Positions 17,895 to 27,233 of a DNA stretch of 64,000 bases are shown here, piece by piece. The notes under the pieces were generated by a model, which saw nothing but the letters and a program-made list of their open reading frames with translations, made no database searches and was not told where the DNA came from. Location of the stretch: assembly GCF_000019225.1 (NCBI RefSeq), contig NC_010995.1, forward strand, positions 2,488,501 to 2,552,500, given 5' to 3'. The position numbers were made by a program, and so were the translations under genes. How positions within the stretch are numbered: the first letter of the stretch is position 1; the number at the start of each line of letters is the position of its first letter. Source of the stretch: Cellvibrio japonicus Ueda107. GTDB lineage: Bacteria > Pseudomonadota > Gammaproteobacteria > Pseudomonadales > Cellvibrionaceae.

Positions 17895-20567
17895 TCAGGC
17901 CAAACTTTTACTAACGACCTCAAATACATCCTTGGACAATTCAGGCTCTGCCCGGATACGTTCCAATTGGGCCTTCATCAATTGTTGACGTACATGGTCG
18001 TACTTTTTCCACTTGGTCAAAGGCGTTAACAAACGCGAGGCAATCTGTGGATTCTGGCGATTGAGCTGGATAATCTGGTCAGCCAGGAAAGCATACCCCT
18101 CGCCATTCCCACTATGGAAATTAATGGCGTTGCCGTTGCAAAACGCTCCGATTAATGAGCGGATCTTGTTAGGGTTTTTACCATCATATGCAGAATGTTG
18201 CAGCAGGGCCCTTACACGACTGAGGGTATCCGGCAGCTGACATCCAGCCTGAACACTCAGCCATTGGTTTACCACCAGCGATTCATGTTGCCAGCGCCCA
18301 AAGAAATCTGCCAATGCTGCCAGGGAATACTCTTGCGCTAGCGGCGCCTCACTGTTAACCAACTGGGTGAGCGCAGCCATAACATCTGTCATGTTATTCC
18401 CATGGCGATATTGCTGCTCACACGCGCGAATCGAGCCTTCATCATGAATCAACATCAGATAAGCCAATGCCACGTTTTTGAGGCTACGCGTCGCAATTGC
18501 ATCGGCTGTTGCTGCATAGGGCTGCCGATGGTCATAAGACTGGTAAATACGCGTGAAATCATCTGCCAAGGCATTGGCCAATGCCTTGCGCACAGCCTGG
18601 CGACTGTAATGAATGGCTTCCACATCGATTACATCCGCCAACTCACTGATATAGGCTTCCGATGGCAATGTCAGCATGTATGCCACCATTGCCTGATCCA
18701 GGCTGGCATCTTGCAATACGCGGCGATAGGCATCGACCAATTGCGCACTGAGGCTAAACCCATCCAGGGACCGCTCTTGCTGATAAGCAGCCATAGCCGC
18801 AGAAATGGCCTGTAACCCCAACTGTTGGCTCGCTTCCCAGCGACTGAATCCATCGCTGTCACGGCTCATCAGCAGGATTAAATCCCGGGTCGAATAGGCG
18901 TAGTTCAATTTCACTGGTGCAGAGAAACCGCGCAATAAGCTGGGTACCGGTTTTTCCTGTACCCGCTCAAACACAAATGTCTGCTCTGCGTCCGTAAGTT
19001 CAAGAACCCGATGGGTGTTATCACTGGTTTCAAAATCCGGCTGGGAACCTTGCAGATACAAAGGTAAGTCCCCTGCACTGCCCAACAACCCCATGGCAAT
19101 CGGGATATGGAACGGCAATTTATTCTGGCACTCTGGCGTTGGCGGACAAGATTGCTTGATAGTTAATGAATAGGTCTGCGCATCTTCATCATAATAGTCT
19201 GTGACGTCCAGGCGCGGCGTACCTGCCTGGGAATACCAGCGTTTAAACTGCGACAGGTCACGACCGGATGCATCAGCCAGGGCAGTGACGAAATCTTCTG
19301 TGGTTACTGCCTGGCCATCATGTCGATCAAAGTATAAATCCGTGCCTTTGCGGAAGTTTTCCTTACCCAGCAGGTTAGCCAGCATACGGATCACTTCCGC
19401 ACCTTTTTCATACACCGTCATGGTGTAGAAGTTGGAGATTTCAATGTAGGATTCCGGACGGATAGGATGAGCCATGGGGCCTGCATCCTCTGCAAATTGC
19501 AGGGTGCGCAGCAGGGTGACATCTTCTACCCGCTTGACGGTGCGCGATCCCATGTCGGCGGAAAACTCAGAGTCGCGGTAAACGGTAAAACCTTCCTTCA
19601 AACTTAACTGGAACCAATCGCGACAGGTAACCCGGTTACCACTCCAATTGTGGAAATACTCATGGGCCACAACACCTTCAACACGCTGGAAGCCCACATC
19701 GGTGGTCGTTTCCGGTTTGGCCAGCACACAAGAGGTATTAAAAATATTTAACCCCTTGTTTTCCATCGCTCCCATATTGAAATCGTCTACCGCGACAATC
19801 ATAAAAATATCCAGATCGTATTCGCGCCCATAGACTTCTTCGTCCCAGCGCATGGCATGTTTGAGTGAAGCCATGGCATGGTCGCACTTATCCAGATCCT
19901 TGGGCTCCACAAAGATGCGGAGTGTCACCGCTCGCCCCGAGCTGGTGGAAAAACTATCTTCGATATGGGCCAGGTCACCAGCAACCAGTGCAAACAAATA
20001 CGCCGGTTTTTTAAAGGGGTCATGCCAAATGGCATAGTGACGCTCCTCACCGGCATCACCCTGTTCGATCAGGTTACCGTTAGATAACAATACCGGGTAT
20101 TTTTTATCCGCAATAACCTTGGTGGTGAATTCACTCATCACATCCGGGCGATCCAGATAGTAGGTAATTTTGCGAAAGCCCTCAGCCTCGCACTGCGTGC
20201 AATACATAGTGCGCGAGCGATACAAACCTTCCAGTGATGTATTGGACTCCGGTTTTATTTTAGTGATAGTTATCAGGGTAAATGTTTCTGGTGTGTTAAA
20301 GATCGTCAGGCTTTCTTCACCAAATGTGTAATCGCCCTCTTCCAACAAGCGCCCATCCAGCGATAGAGAAACAAGCTCAAGGTCTGCACCCTGTAAGGTT
20401 AATTCGGTTGCTGCCTGTTTGGCAGCCGGATTGCGGCGCAAGGCCAACATGCAACTCACCAGGGTATAACCATCGTGAATATCGACATTAAGGTCTGTAG
20501 TATCGATCAAATAATCCGGAACCTGATAATCCTTCAGATAAATGGTTTTCGGTGCTGGCGCGTTCAT
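17895..20567 (-). CDS. pepN: Aminopeptidase N (M1 zinc metallopeptidase)
   Basis: Cytoplasmic M1 aminopeptidase that removes N-terminal residues from peptides. Numbered from MNAPAPKT (890 aa): exopeptidase motif GAMEN at 266-270, zinc site HEYFH (H302, H306) with the third ligand E325 in LKEGF, and the long C-terminal alpha domain. I chose the ATG at 20567 because GGGGA lies eight bases before it. An in-frame ATG at 20585, touching the DUF1315 stop codon, has no Shine-Dalgarno and would add six residues. It is the last gene of the rhomboid-DUF1315-pepN run. Confidence 0.95.
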   Translation of the reverse strand: MNAPAPKTIYLKDYQVPDYLIDTTDLNVDIHDGYTLVSCMLALRRNPAAKQAATELTLQGADLELVSLSLDGRLLEEGDYTFGEESLTIFNTPETFTLITITKIKPESNTSLEGLYRSRTMYCTQCEAEGFRKITYYLDRPDVMSEFTTKVIADKKYPVLLSNGNLIEQGDAGEERHYAIWHDPFKKPAYLFALVAGDLAHIEDSFSTSSGRAVTLRIFVEPKDLDKCDHAMASLKHAMRWDEEVYGREYDLDIFMIVAVDDFNMGAMENKGLNIFNTSCVLAKPETTTDVGFQRVEGVVAHEYFHNWSGNRVTCRDWFQLSLKEGFTVYRDSEFSADMGSRTVKRVEDVTLLRTLQFAEDAGPMAHPIRPESYIEISNFYTMTVYEKGAEVIRMLANLLGKENFRKGTDLYFDRHDGQAVTTEDFVTALADASGRDLSQFKRWYSQAGTPRLDVTDYYDEDAQTYSLTIKQSCPPTPECQNKLPFHIPIAMGLLGSAGDLPLYLQGSQPDFETSDNTHRVLELTDAEQTFVFERVQEKPVPSLLRGFSAPVKLNYAYSTRDLILLMSRDSDGFSRWEASQQLGLQAISAAMAAYQQERSLDGFSLSAQLVDAYRRVLQDASLDQAMVAYMLTLPSEAYISELADVIDVEAIHYSRQAVRKALANALADDFTRIYQSYDHRQPYAATADAIATRSLKNVALAYLMLIHDEGSIRACEQQYRHGNNMTDVMAALTQLVNSEAPLAQEYSLAALADFFGRWQHESLVVNQWLSVQAGCQLPDTLSRVRALLQHSAYDGKNPNKIRSLIGAFCNGNAINFHSGNGEGYAFLADQIIQLNRQNPQIASRLLTPLTKWKKYDHVRQQLMKAQLERIRAEPELSKDVFEVVSKSLA

Positions 20568-20585
20568 AGACTGGTCCCCGGTCAT

Positions 20586-20849
20586 TTATTCAACCCACTT
20601 GATAGGTTTGTCGTGGTCTTCATGTTCATGGTCACTGCCACAAAAGCTGTGAGGCTCGGGCGGTATGTAACCTGTATGTGTATCTTGCGGCAAGTTTTTG
20701 TGCTCATAGGCGATCACCGCTTGCATGCATAATTCACGCTGCGCTTGTGTCAGTCGATTGCCATCCGGCCATTTTCCCAATTCAACAGCACGCTTAAGGC
20801 TGTGATAGATATCCGGTGTCAAACTGGCCAACAATTGTTGCAAATTCAT
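20586..20849 (-). CDS. DUF1315 (YeaC-like) protein
   Basis: An 87-residue protein. The N-terminal helix region MNLQQLLASLTPDIYHSLK and the GKWPDGNRLTQAQRE segment fit the DUF1315/YeaC family. The tail is His/Asp/Glu-rich (FCGSDHEHEDHDK), which could bind metal, although that is inference. The start at 20849 gives the normal family length; an upstream in-frame start would enter the rhomboid gene. The stop codon abuts an in-frame start of pepN, so the two are co-transcribed. No biochemical function is known. Confidence 0.82.
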   Translation of the reverse strand: MNLQQLLASLTPDIYHSLKRAVELGKWPDGNRLTQAQRELCMQAVIAYEHKNLPQDTHTGYIPPEPHSFCGSDHEHEDHDKPIKWVE

Positions 20850-20871
20850 AATCGTGAGTTCAGGTAATGGA

Positions 20872-21735
20872 TTAACGTCGGGATTTAACAATATAAAGCA
20901 GGAGTGCAAAAGCGGCGCCAGCAATCAATCCTGTCGCATGATTGGCATTGGCGATACCACCATCCATAAAAAGATCCACTACACCGGTCATTCCCACCAC
21001 CAGCCAAACAAGCATAAACCAGAGCATACTGGCAGGCACATCAATTAATGGGTGAGGCATAAGGCGCCGCAACACCAGGATAACGCCAATAAAACTATAA
21101 ATAACGCCGGATATTCCCCCAAAATTGGGCATACCCGTCCAATAGTATTGCCCGAGGTTGGCAAGCACACCCGCCACCGCGACCAACAATAAAAAACACC
21201 AATGCCCCAGCAGTAACTCCAAGCGCTGGCCAAACCACCACAACAGGATCATATTAAACGCAAGGTGAACCATGCCGAAGTGAAGAAAGATCGGCGTCAG
21301 CAGGCGCCAGATCTCACCGCACGCGAGTGATTCATCTAACGGGACAAAACGGTTGTGGGTGTAATCCTGAAAGGTAAACCAGTGCTCCCAATGACTGCCA
21401 ATCACTGTACTGCTGATAAACCACCCCAGGATGGATAATCCAATCAGTACAAATACAATCGGTGTAGCCTGAAGCTGTCGGAGAAATTCCTGGCTATCGG
21501 CCTCCAGGCTGGATGCCTGGTGCCCGGATGTCGCTTGCAGCTGGATTCGCCCCTGGAGGTATTGCTCAAGAAATTCGTTAAGTGCCGGAATGATATCCGA
21601 ATCTTGCACAGCCAGAAGTTGCTGGCCGCGATCCTCCGTAATCCGATGGATAACACCACGCTCCTGAAGAAATTGCACCAGGGCGGTCAAATCCTGGTCA
21701 AGGGGAAAATGTCTAACCGCAATCCAATCGTTCAA
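20872..21735 (-). CDS. glpG: Rhomboid family intramembrane serine protease (GlpG type)
   Basis: A 287-residue rhomboid with an N-terminal cytoplasmic domain (1-80) and six predicted membrane helices. The catalytic dyad is visible: S209 in GGISGVIYS and H266 in ANHATGLIAG. The oxyanion helix motif HLAFN (H157, N161) is also present. Spacing agrees with E. coli GlpG (S201, H254, H150, N154). It would cleave membrane-protein helices; natural substrates are unknown. It is the first gene of the unit running into DUF1315 and pepN. Confidence 0.9.
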   Translation of the reverse strand: MNDWIAVRHFPLDQDLTALVQFLQERGVIHRITEDRGQQLLAVQDSDIIPALNEFLEQYLQGRIQLQATSGHQASSLEADSQEFLRQLQATPIVFVLIGLSILGWFISSTVIGSHWEHWFTFQDYTHNRFVPLDESLACGEIWRLLTPIFLHFGMVHLAFNMILLWWFGQRLELLLGHWCFLLLVAVAGVLANLGQYYWTGMPNFGGISGVIYSFIGVILVLRRLMPHPLIDVPASMLWFMLVWLVVGMTGVVDLFMDGGIANANHATGLIAGAAFALLLYIVKSRR

Positions 21736-21770
21736 AGGAAAGTCTCAATCATCAAATCAATCTATTTCTA

Positions 21771-22784
21771 TCAAGGGTCAACATAGACCCAGGAAAACTT
21801 ATTGGCATCCAATTGTGCCTCACCGTCCATACGATATGCCACCAATCGGCCATATTTAACTGCGCTATAGTCGAGACAAGCAAGGTTTGGGGTCAAGGGT
21901 TCAGGACGCCCCTTAAGCCAATAATGGCCGACAAACAAAGGCGGCAAATCGCTGGCGTAGTACAGCATCTGGGCACGATGCTCCGGGCTAATCGGGGCAT
22001 CGGCAACCGCATCAGGCAGCGGATCCGGCTGGAATAACAGCTCGCCATAGGTGTGTGCTGCCGTTGCCCAGAACTTGGTGCGGAATGCGCGCCGGGTATA
22101 ACCATCCGGGGAGGTCATCACCATGCCTTCAGGCAAGGATAAATCAATCCCCCCCGTTAATCGCTGCTTGGTCAAGGCCGCCTCACTACCGGGAATCACC
22201 GAGGCGCGCAGGAATTCCATATCGATATGCGCGCTGCCATATGCCAGGCGATGCCGATCGATAAGCACCTGGTCCCAACAGGCGTGCACAGCCCGGAATA
22301 CCTGACCGGTCAAGGGATGGCTGAGTTCCGCAAATAGCGGTAATTCAACAAACCAATTGAGGAAATCCGCCCACTCCTGAGGGTAGCGGGCAAATTGTTC
22401 CAGGGTTTCGGCAATCTGCCGGGTATTGGCAGGGATATGAGGGCGGAGATATTCGCATACCCCCGGAAGTACCGGTGTGCAATAGGTGATGGCATTGACC
22501 TCGTGGTTACCCAGGATCATCAGGGCATTCCCCCTCTCCACCATATCGCGCACCAGGTGCAAGGCTTCGCGAATCCTGGGTCCACGGTCAACCACATCCC
22601 CAAGGAAAATTGCCTGGCGCTTCGGATGAAAATAGGTACCGCGCTGTTTTTTGTAGCCCAGTTGCTGCAGCAGGCGCTCCAGCGTCTGCGCACAGCCGTG
22701 GACATCGCCAATCAGGTCGTAACCATAGGCTGCACCGGGCGTCACCCAACGGCTTGATTCCGTAGTAGATACCTGATTACCCAT
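21771..22784 (-). CDS. Calcineurin-like metallophosphatase (PPP/ApaH-like)
   Basis: A 337-residue protein with the phosphoesterase metal motifs in order: GDVHGC (about 26), GDVVDRGPR (about 61) and GNHEVNAI (about 96). The later histidines include the AVHACWD region (about 168) and FVGHYWLKG (about 288). These place it with the PPP family that includes ApaH, PrpE and protein Ser/Thr phosphatases. The substrate cannot be told from sequence. The stop of nadK lies just upstream (one base between genes), so it is expressed with NAD kinase; a role in nucleotide turnover is possible but unproven. Confidence 0.85.
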   Translation of the reverse strand: MGNQVSTTESSRWVTPGAAYGYDLIGDVHGCAQTLERLLQQLGYKKQRGTYFHPKRQAIFLGDVVDRGPRIREALHLVRDMVERGNALMILGNHEVNAITYCTPVLPGVCEYLRPHIPANTRQIAETLEQFARYPQEWADFLNWFVELPLFAELSHPLTGQVFRAVHACWDQVLIDRHRLAYGSAHIDMEFLRASVIPGSEAALTKQRLTGGIDLSLPEGMVMTSPDGYTRRAFRTKFWATAAHTYGELLFQPDPLPDAVADAPISPEHRAQMLYYASDLPPLFVGHYWLKGRPEPLTPNLACLDYSAVKYGRLVAYRMDGEAQLDANKFSWVYVDP

Positions 22785-22785
22785 A

Positions 22786-23688
22786 TTATTCAGGTTTTAG
22801 CAGATGACCACCCCAGCCCAGTTTGGAACGGCAACGCTCGTAAAAGTTGTAATCCAGCGGATGCAAAAGCTCAAGCAATTGCGGTTTTTTGCGAATGATA
22901 ATTTCATCGCCGGTTTGCACTTCGGCATGGGAGTGACCATCGCAGGTTACCATTGGCAAGGCGCGATTATGCTCCCCCACCATCAGCAAGATTTCACTAT
23001 CTCCCGACACCACAATGGGTCGGCTGCTGAGCGTATGCGGGTTCATAGGCACTATGACAATAGCATCCAGCTTGGGGTGTAAAATCGGACCGCCACCACT
23101 GAGTGAATAGGCGGTAGACCCTGTAGGCGTAGAAACAATCAAACCATCGGAACGCTGGCTGGTAACGAAGGAGCCATCGACATGGATTTCAAATTCCAGC
23201 ATATGGATAAATTGCCCGGTGTGTAACACCACATCATTCAGTGCATCTGCCAAGGCTATAACCTGGCCGTCACGGCGCACTTCCATATCCAGCAAAAAAC
23301 GCTTTTCAGATGCAAATTGCCCGGTCAGAACCTCTGCCATCTTTTGCTCAATTTGCTCGGGCGTAATATCTGTTAAAAACCCGAGTCGCCCCCGGTTAAC
23401 CCCCAGCAAAGGTACTTGATATTTGGCCAGGGCCCGGGCACCGCTTAACAAACTGCCATCTCCCCCCACAACAATGACCAGATCGCAAATTTGCCCGAGG
23501 GCGTCCATATCCATAATCTGGCGCGCAGCCTGGGTCAGGGCTATATCGCTGATACGGGCCGCAGTTTCAACCTCAAGTACAAAGTCCTTGCCGCGTTGTT
23601 GCAAAAAGCGAATCAAGCGCTCGATTGAATAAACCGCACGCTCATTATTAAGGTGCCCAATCAGGCCGATGGTGGAAAAATGGGTCAT
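22786..23688 (-). CDS. nadK: NAD kinase
   Basis: ATP-dependent NAD kinase making NADP in the cytoplasm. It has 300 residues with the GGDGS motif (VVVGGDGSLLSGARA, about 74), GVNRGRLGFLTD (about 98) and the glycine-rich STPTGSTAYSLSGGGPI segment (about 185). The C-terminal end has LHPLDYNFYERCRSKLGW. The length matches the family. It is the first gene of a two-gene unit with the metallophosphatase. The 102 bases between its start and the divergent DUF1853 gene should carry both promoters. Confidence 0.96.
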   Translation of the reverse strand: MTHFSTIGLIGHLNNERAVYSIERLIRFLQQRGKDFVLEVETAARISDIALTQAARQIMDMDALGQICDLVIVVGGDGSLLSGARALAKYQVPLLGVNRGRLGFLTDITPEQIEQKMAEVLTGQFASEKRFLLDMEVRRDGQVIALADALNDVVLHTGQFIHMLEFEIHVDGSFVTSQRSDGLIVSTPTGSTAYSLSGGGPILHPKLDAIVIVPMNPHTLSSRPIVVSGDSEILLMVGEHNRALPMVTCDGHSHAEVQTGDEIIIRKKPQLLELLHPLDYNFYERCRSKLGWGGHLLKPE

Positions 23689-23790
23689 ACAGGCACGTCA
23701 TCCTGGCAGGCGCCCTGCCCCTTGATGCCAAAAGCGAATCATGGGAATAAGGCAATCTTAAGTGTGGGGCACGACGATGAAAAAAGCCCC

Positions 23791-24855
23791 ATGGATCAAT
23801 ACCTTGCTATTATAGCCCGGCAACCCTGGCTAGCCAGGGTCAATTTTTCACAGGGTACACCTATGGTATTGCCAGTTTATGATACCCCCTGGCTGAAGCA
23901 ACAATTGCGCAGCCTGCGTCATCAGGCAGTGCGCGACCTCGCCTGGTGTTGCCTGGGCCAGCCTTTACTGCAAACACTGCCAGACAGCCCCCACACCCAA
24001 CTACTATCAGGTCTGGCGCCAGTCTCCAGGCTACAAACCTGGCTGCAAGTACTGGACGCTGATCCAACGCCCCTCCTAAACCATTTAGCCTTATTTAAAA
24101 GCACTCGCCTGGGCGTTTATTACGAAGCCCTCTGGCATTTTTACTTCACGCAACAGGGCGATTGGGAATTGCTCGGCTACAACCAGCAGGTTAATTACCG
24201 GGGACAAACCCTGGGAGCCTTTGATTTCTTGTGTCGCCGACAAAACACCTATTGGCATATCGAGAGCGCCATAAAGTTTTATCTGGGTAATAGCAGTGGC
24301 GGGGATCTGTCCGAGTGGCAACACTGGATTGGTCCAAACAACAGTGATCGGTTGGACATCAAACTCAACCATCTACAGCAACACCAGCTTCGCTTGTCTG
24401 CTAACGATGAAAAAAACCCTGCCCGGCATTGGTTACAGCAACACTTTACCGAGGCGCCGTTTTGGCACAGCGGCTTGTTATTACAAGGCTATTTCTTTTA
24501 TCCCTATCAAGAAGCGCATACCGGACAAGCAGCAGGAGCACACCCCGACCATCAGGGTGGCTATTGGATGCGCTGGCAAGACTGCGAAGGTTTTTTGTCA
24601 CAGAGCCCTGCAAAACGCTGGGTCGTTATCGAGCGCACACATTGGGTATCTCCCGCACAAGGAGACGAACTGGATAGCCTCATGACAAGCGGGCAATTGG
24701 CGATCTGGTTAAGTGATTGGACACAAGCCTCCCACAAACCCATCATGATTGCTGAGGTGGAGTTATTCACACACCAGGCACCCTTACCTGTCTGGCAGGA
24801 ACAAGAGCGTTATTTTGTCGTACCGGACAATTGGCCAGCAACCCACAATACATGA
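23791..24855 (+). CDS. DUF1853 family protein
   Basis: About 354 residues from MDQYLAIIARQPWLARV, matching DUF1853 by its tryptophan-rich character and segments such as RLGVYYEALWHFYF, DFLCRR and HIESAIKFYL. That region has a D-x(n)-E-x-K pattern (GAFDFL...WHIESAIKFY) reminiscent of PD-(D/E)XK nucleases; this is my inference. The start is uncertain: in-frame ATGs at 23725 and 23653 also exist, and the last would overlap nadK on the other strand. It ends 13 bases before the convergent cNMP-rhodanese gene. Confidence 0.78.
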   Translation: MDQYLAIIARQPWLARVNFSQGTPMVLPVYDTPWLKQQLRSLRHQAVRDLAWCCLGQPLLQTLPDSPHTQLLSGLAPVSRLQTWLQVLDADPTPLLNHLALFKSTRLGVYYEALWHFYFTQQGDWELLGYNQQVNYRGQTLGAFDFLCRRQNTYWHIESAIKFYLGNSSGGDLSEWQHWIGPNNSDRLDIKLNHLQQHQLRLSANDEKNPARHWLQQHFTEAPFWHSGLLLQGYFFYPYQEAHTGQAAGAHPDHQGGYWMRWQDCEGFLSQSPAKRWVVIERTHWVSPAQGDELDSLMTSGQLAIWLSDWTQASHKPIMIAEVELFTHQAPLPVWQEQERYFVVPDNWPATHNT

Positions 24856-24868
24856 TGGCCATCCCCGT

Positions 24869-26005
24869 TTAGTCACTGGGCACGGCAACACCATCTCGCA
24901 ATAAATAGTTATTGGAGTCCAGCCAATAAGAAGCATATTTTGACTGTTCCAGCAAGTCTGCACAGTCTGCCAAAGCCCAGGCTTTGTATCCCTGTTGGGA
25001 GAGCAGATGGGCCGCTGCACGACTGCGACGACCGGTATCACAATAAAAAATAGTGGGCTGTGTCTTGGATAATAATCTCGATTTGATAGCGAGAATATTC
25101 AAAGGCACATTCACCGCCCTGGGCAAATGCGCCTGCGTATATTCTTCTTCACTGCGCACATCGACACATACATGTGTCGCCAATGCCGCCTCCAACTCTG
25201 CAAGTGCCAGGGTAGCAACCTGAGGCTCTTTCAGCAGCTTGTAAAAATCCTGCTTTTCCAGGCGCATTAACACGCCATCGGTACGCATCATTACCGTGGC
25301 ATTGCGCACAGTTTCATTGACCAATGCATCTTCACCAAAACAACGCCCGACACTAATCGTCGCCAGGTGTTCCCTGTTGCCATCGACATGGCGTGTAACA
25401 TCTGCCTCCCCTTCTTTGATGAAATAACACTGCTCACCCAACTCACCCTGACGAATGACAACATCGCCGGCATAGACCACCTGAGGGGTTAAACACGAAA
25501 AGATTTCTTCAACATTGAGCGGGGGAACTTTAAAAAATAAATTGGATTTAAGTACTGTCATCATCCAATCCACGTCTTCATCCAGATCGCGCTGGCGAGA
25601 GATAAGCAATTGCAGATAATCGGCCACCTGGCTCCAGGCCAACATTTTGTCGAGACGCTCGCTATTAATACGCAACAGGCTGCAATCAGAATCGGCGATA
25701 GCCGTAACACGACGCGGCTGATGATGGGCGATAGGAAACAGGCTTTCACGGCCTTTAATCGCCTGACGCTGTCCATCGGGAGCTACCAGGCTGACATTAC
25801 CATGGAGGAGATATACATGCTGGTCGTCGTAACTGCCCTCACTAAACAAAGTCTGCCCGGCGCAAGCAACCTCAGGTACGACATCATCCAGAAGCGCGAG
25901 CAAATGCGCCTCACTCATATCTTTCAGCGGGACCAAAGAGCGTGTCAGGTTTATATCAAAATCGACCACCGCCGGTTGGTCCTGTATCTGCATCTGCGCT
26001 TGCAT
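24869..26005 (-). CDS. Two cyclic-nucleotide-binding-like domains fused to a rhodanese domain
   Basis: A 378-residue three-domain protein. Domain 1 (about 30-120) is a weaker cNMP-type barrel. Domain 2 (about 155-255) is a clear one with GELGEQCYFIKEGEADV and GRCFGEDALVNETVRNATV, though the usual phosphate-binding Arg-Ala pair is replaced. Domain 3 (about 270-350) is a rhodanese with DVRSEEEYTQAHLPRAVN and the active-site loop YCDTGRRS (C322). There is no DNA-binding or membrane domain. It presumably senses a ligand and controls sulfur transfer, but this is inference. GGAGGGG seven bases before the ATG supports the start. Confidence 0.85.
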   Translation of the reverse strand: MQAQMQIQDQPAVVDFDINLTRSLVPLKDMSEAHLLALLDDVVPEVACAGQTLFSEGSYDDQHVYLLHGNVSLVAPDGQRQAIKGRESLFPIAHHQPRRVTAIADSDCSLLRINSERLDKMLAWSQVADYLQLLISRQRDLDEDVDWMMTVLKSNLFFKVPPLNVEEIFSCLTPQVVYAGDVVIRQGELGEQCYFIKEGEADVTRHVDGNREHLATISVGRCFGEDALVNETVRNATVMMRTDGVLMRLEKQDFYKLLKEPQVATLALAELEAALATHVCVDVRSEEEYTQAHLPRAVNVPLNILAIKSRLLSKTQPTIFYCDTGRRSRAAAHLLSQQGYKAWALADCADLLEQSKYASYWLDSNNYLLRDGVAVPSD

Positions 26006-26143
26006 ACACCATCCCCTCCATCAAAACAGCCAATTGATAGTCAAGGCTGAGGATATATTCATTATTATTCAATCGAGCCAAGGTAACTGTTTATCACTTG
26101 GCAACTTATCACTAACAATATGAAAAACAGTATGAATAAACCA

Positions 26144-27136
26144 TCACGAATTCGTTAACGGACCTTCCGGACACACAAACCCTCGCCGCCCTTGCAAACC
26201 ACCTGTGTGTATAGCCACCAGGCGTGTACCGCGGGGCCAATAACCCTGTTGAGCCAGGCAGTAAATCCCCCAAAACAGCTTGAGGGTGTAAACCGGGTCG
26301 AGGAGCATACCCGTTTCCTGTTCAAAATCTTGCCAAAACTGATAAAGCCCAACACCGGGAGCCCGACCATAGCCGCCGCCATGGAATCCTGAGATCAATG
26401 CCCAACCAGCCGCGGGAGCACCCTTGGTGGAGTCTGGCAAAATTCCTTCCAATGACATAACACTGTCATGTATCTGTACACCCAGGCTGCCTGCGCCCTT
26501 AAGGACAGAAAAGCCCAATACCCGTTGTCCGGCGCCAAGCCCAGTCGCAACCCCAGCCAGGCTTGTGCCGGTGCCACACGCGATACAGGTCTGGAAATCA
26601 CCGTCTATTTGTTGTCGCAACGCCCATCCAACAGCCATCATCCCTGCAGCCCCCAAAAGGTTGGCACCGCCCTCGGGGATGCTGTAAATACTGTTATCCA
26701 CCCCCTGCACGTTGGTGCCTCCATGGGTGTAGTGACGATAGTCACTGCGCGACACAAACTGCAACTGCATCCCCAGAGACTGGACATCATTCAGCATTAA
26801 GCTAAGACTCAAGGGCTGTTCGCCACGAACAATCCCTCTGGCTGGAATCCCACACTCCCTGGCCGCTGCTGCCAGTGCATATAAATGATTGGACCAGGGA
26901 CCACCGTAACTCACCAACTCGGAAGCACCGGCAAGCCGGGCTGCTTTCAGGTTGTAAAATAATTTATAAAACTTGTTACCACTCTGGGCTGGATCAATCA
27001 GATCGTCCCGCCTGACCCACAGAGACAATCCCGCTTTTCTTACCCAGCCACAGACCACAGGCTCAAGCTTGACCCCCAGGGCCACGTCATGGAGTTCTGC
27101 CTGAAAACGGGTCACCAGGCTTTTATCGTCAATCAA
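26144..27136 (-). CDS. PLP-dependent ACC deaminase / D-cysteine desulfhydrase family enzyme
   Basis: A 330-residue fold-type II PLP enzyme. The Schiff-base lysine is expected at K55 in the family motif DPAQSGNKFYKL. The Ser/Asn loop GGPWSNH (about 80) and the glycine-rich phosphate loop CGTGTSLAGVATG (about 188) are present. This family includes 1-aminocyclopropane-1-carboxylate deaminase and D-cysteine desulfhydrase; sequence reading does not separate them. It lies 97 bases after the coiled-coil gene and 138 before the cNMP-rhodanese gene. If the desulfhydrase assignment is right, it would release sulfide next to a rhodanese, a suggestive but unproven pairing. Confidence 0.85.
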   Translation of the reverse strand: MIDDKSLVTRFQAELHDVALGVKLEPVVCGWVRKAGLSLWVRRDDLIDPAQSGNKFYKLFYNLKAARLAGASELVSYGGPWSNHLYALAAAARECGIPARGIVRGEQPLSLSLMLNDVQSLGMQLQFVSRSDYRHYTHGGTNVQGVDNSIYSIPEGGANLLGAAGMMAVGWALRQQIDGDFQTCIACGTGTSLAGVATGLGAGQRVLGFSVLKGAGSLGVQIHDSVMSLEGILPDSTKGAPAAGWALISGFHGGGYGRAPGVGLYQFWQDFEQETGMLLDPVYTLKLFWGIYCLAQQGYWPRGTRLVAIHTGGLQGRRGFVCPEGPLTNS

Positions 27137-27233
27137 ACACCAGCCTCACAGAACCAAATTTATCACGCGGAGCGATGGAGATTACCACGGCAACCTGGCG
27201 TTCGATATAACCATGTGTTACACAACAAACCAC

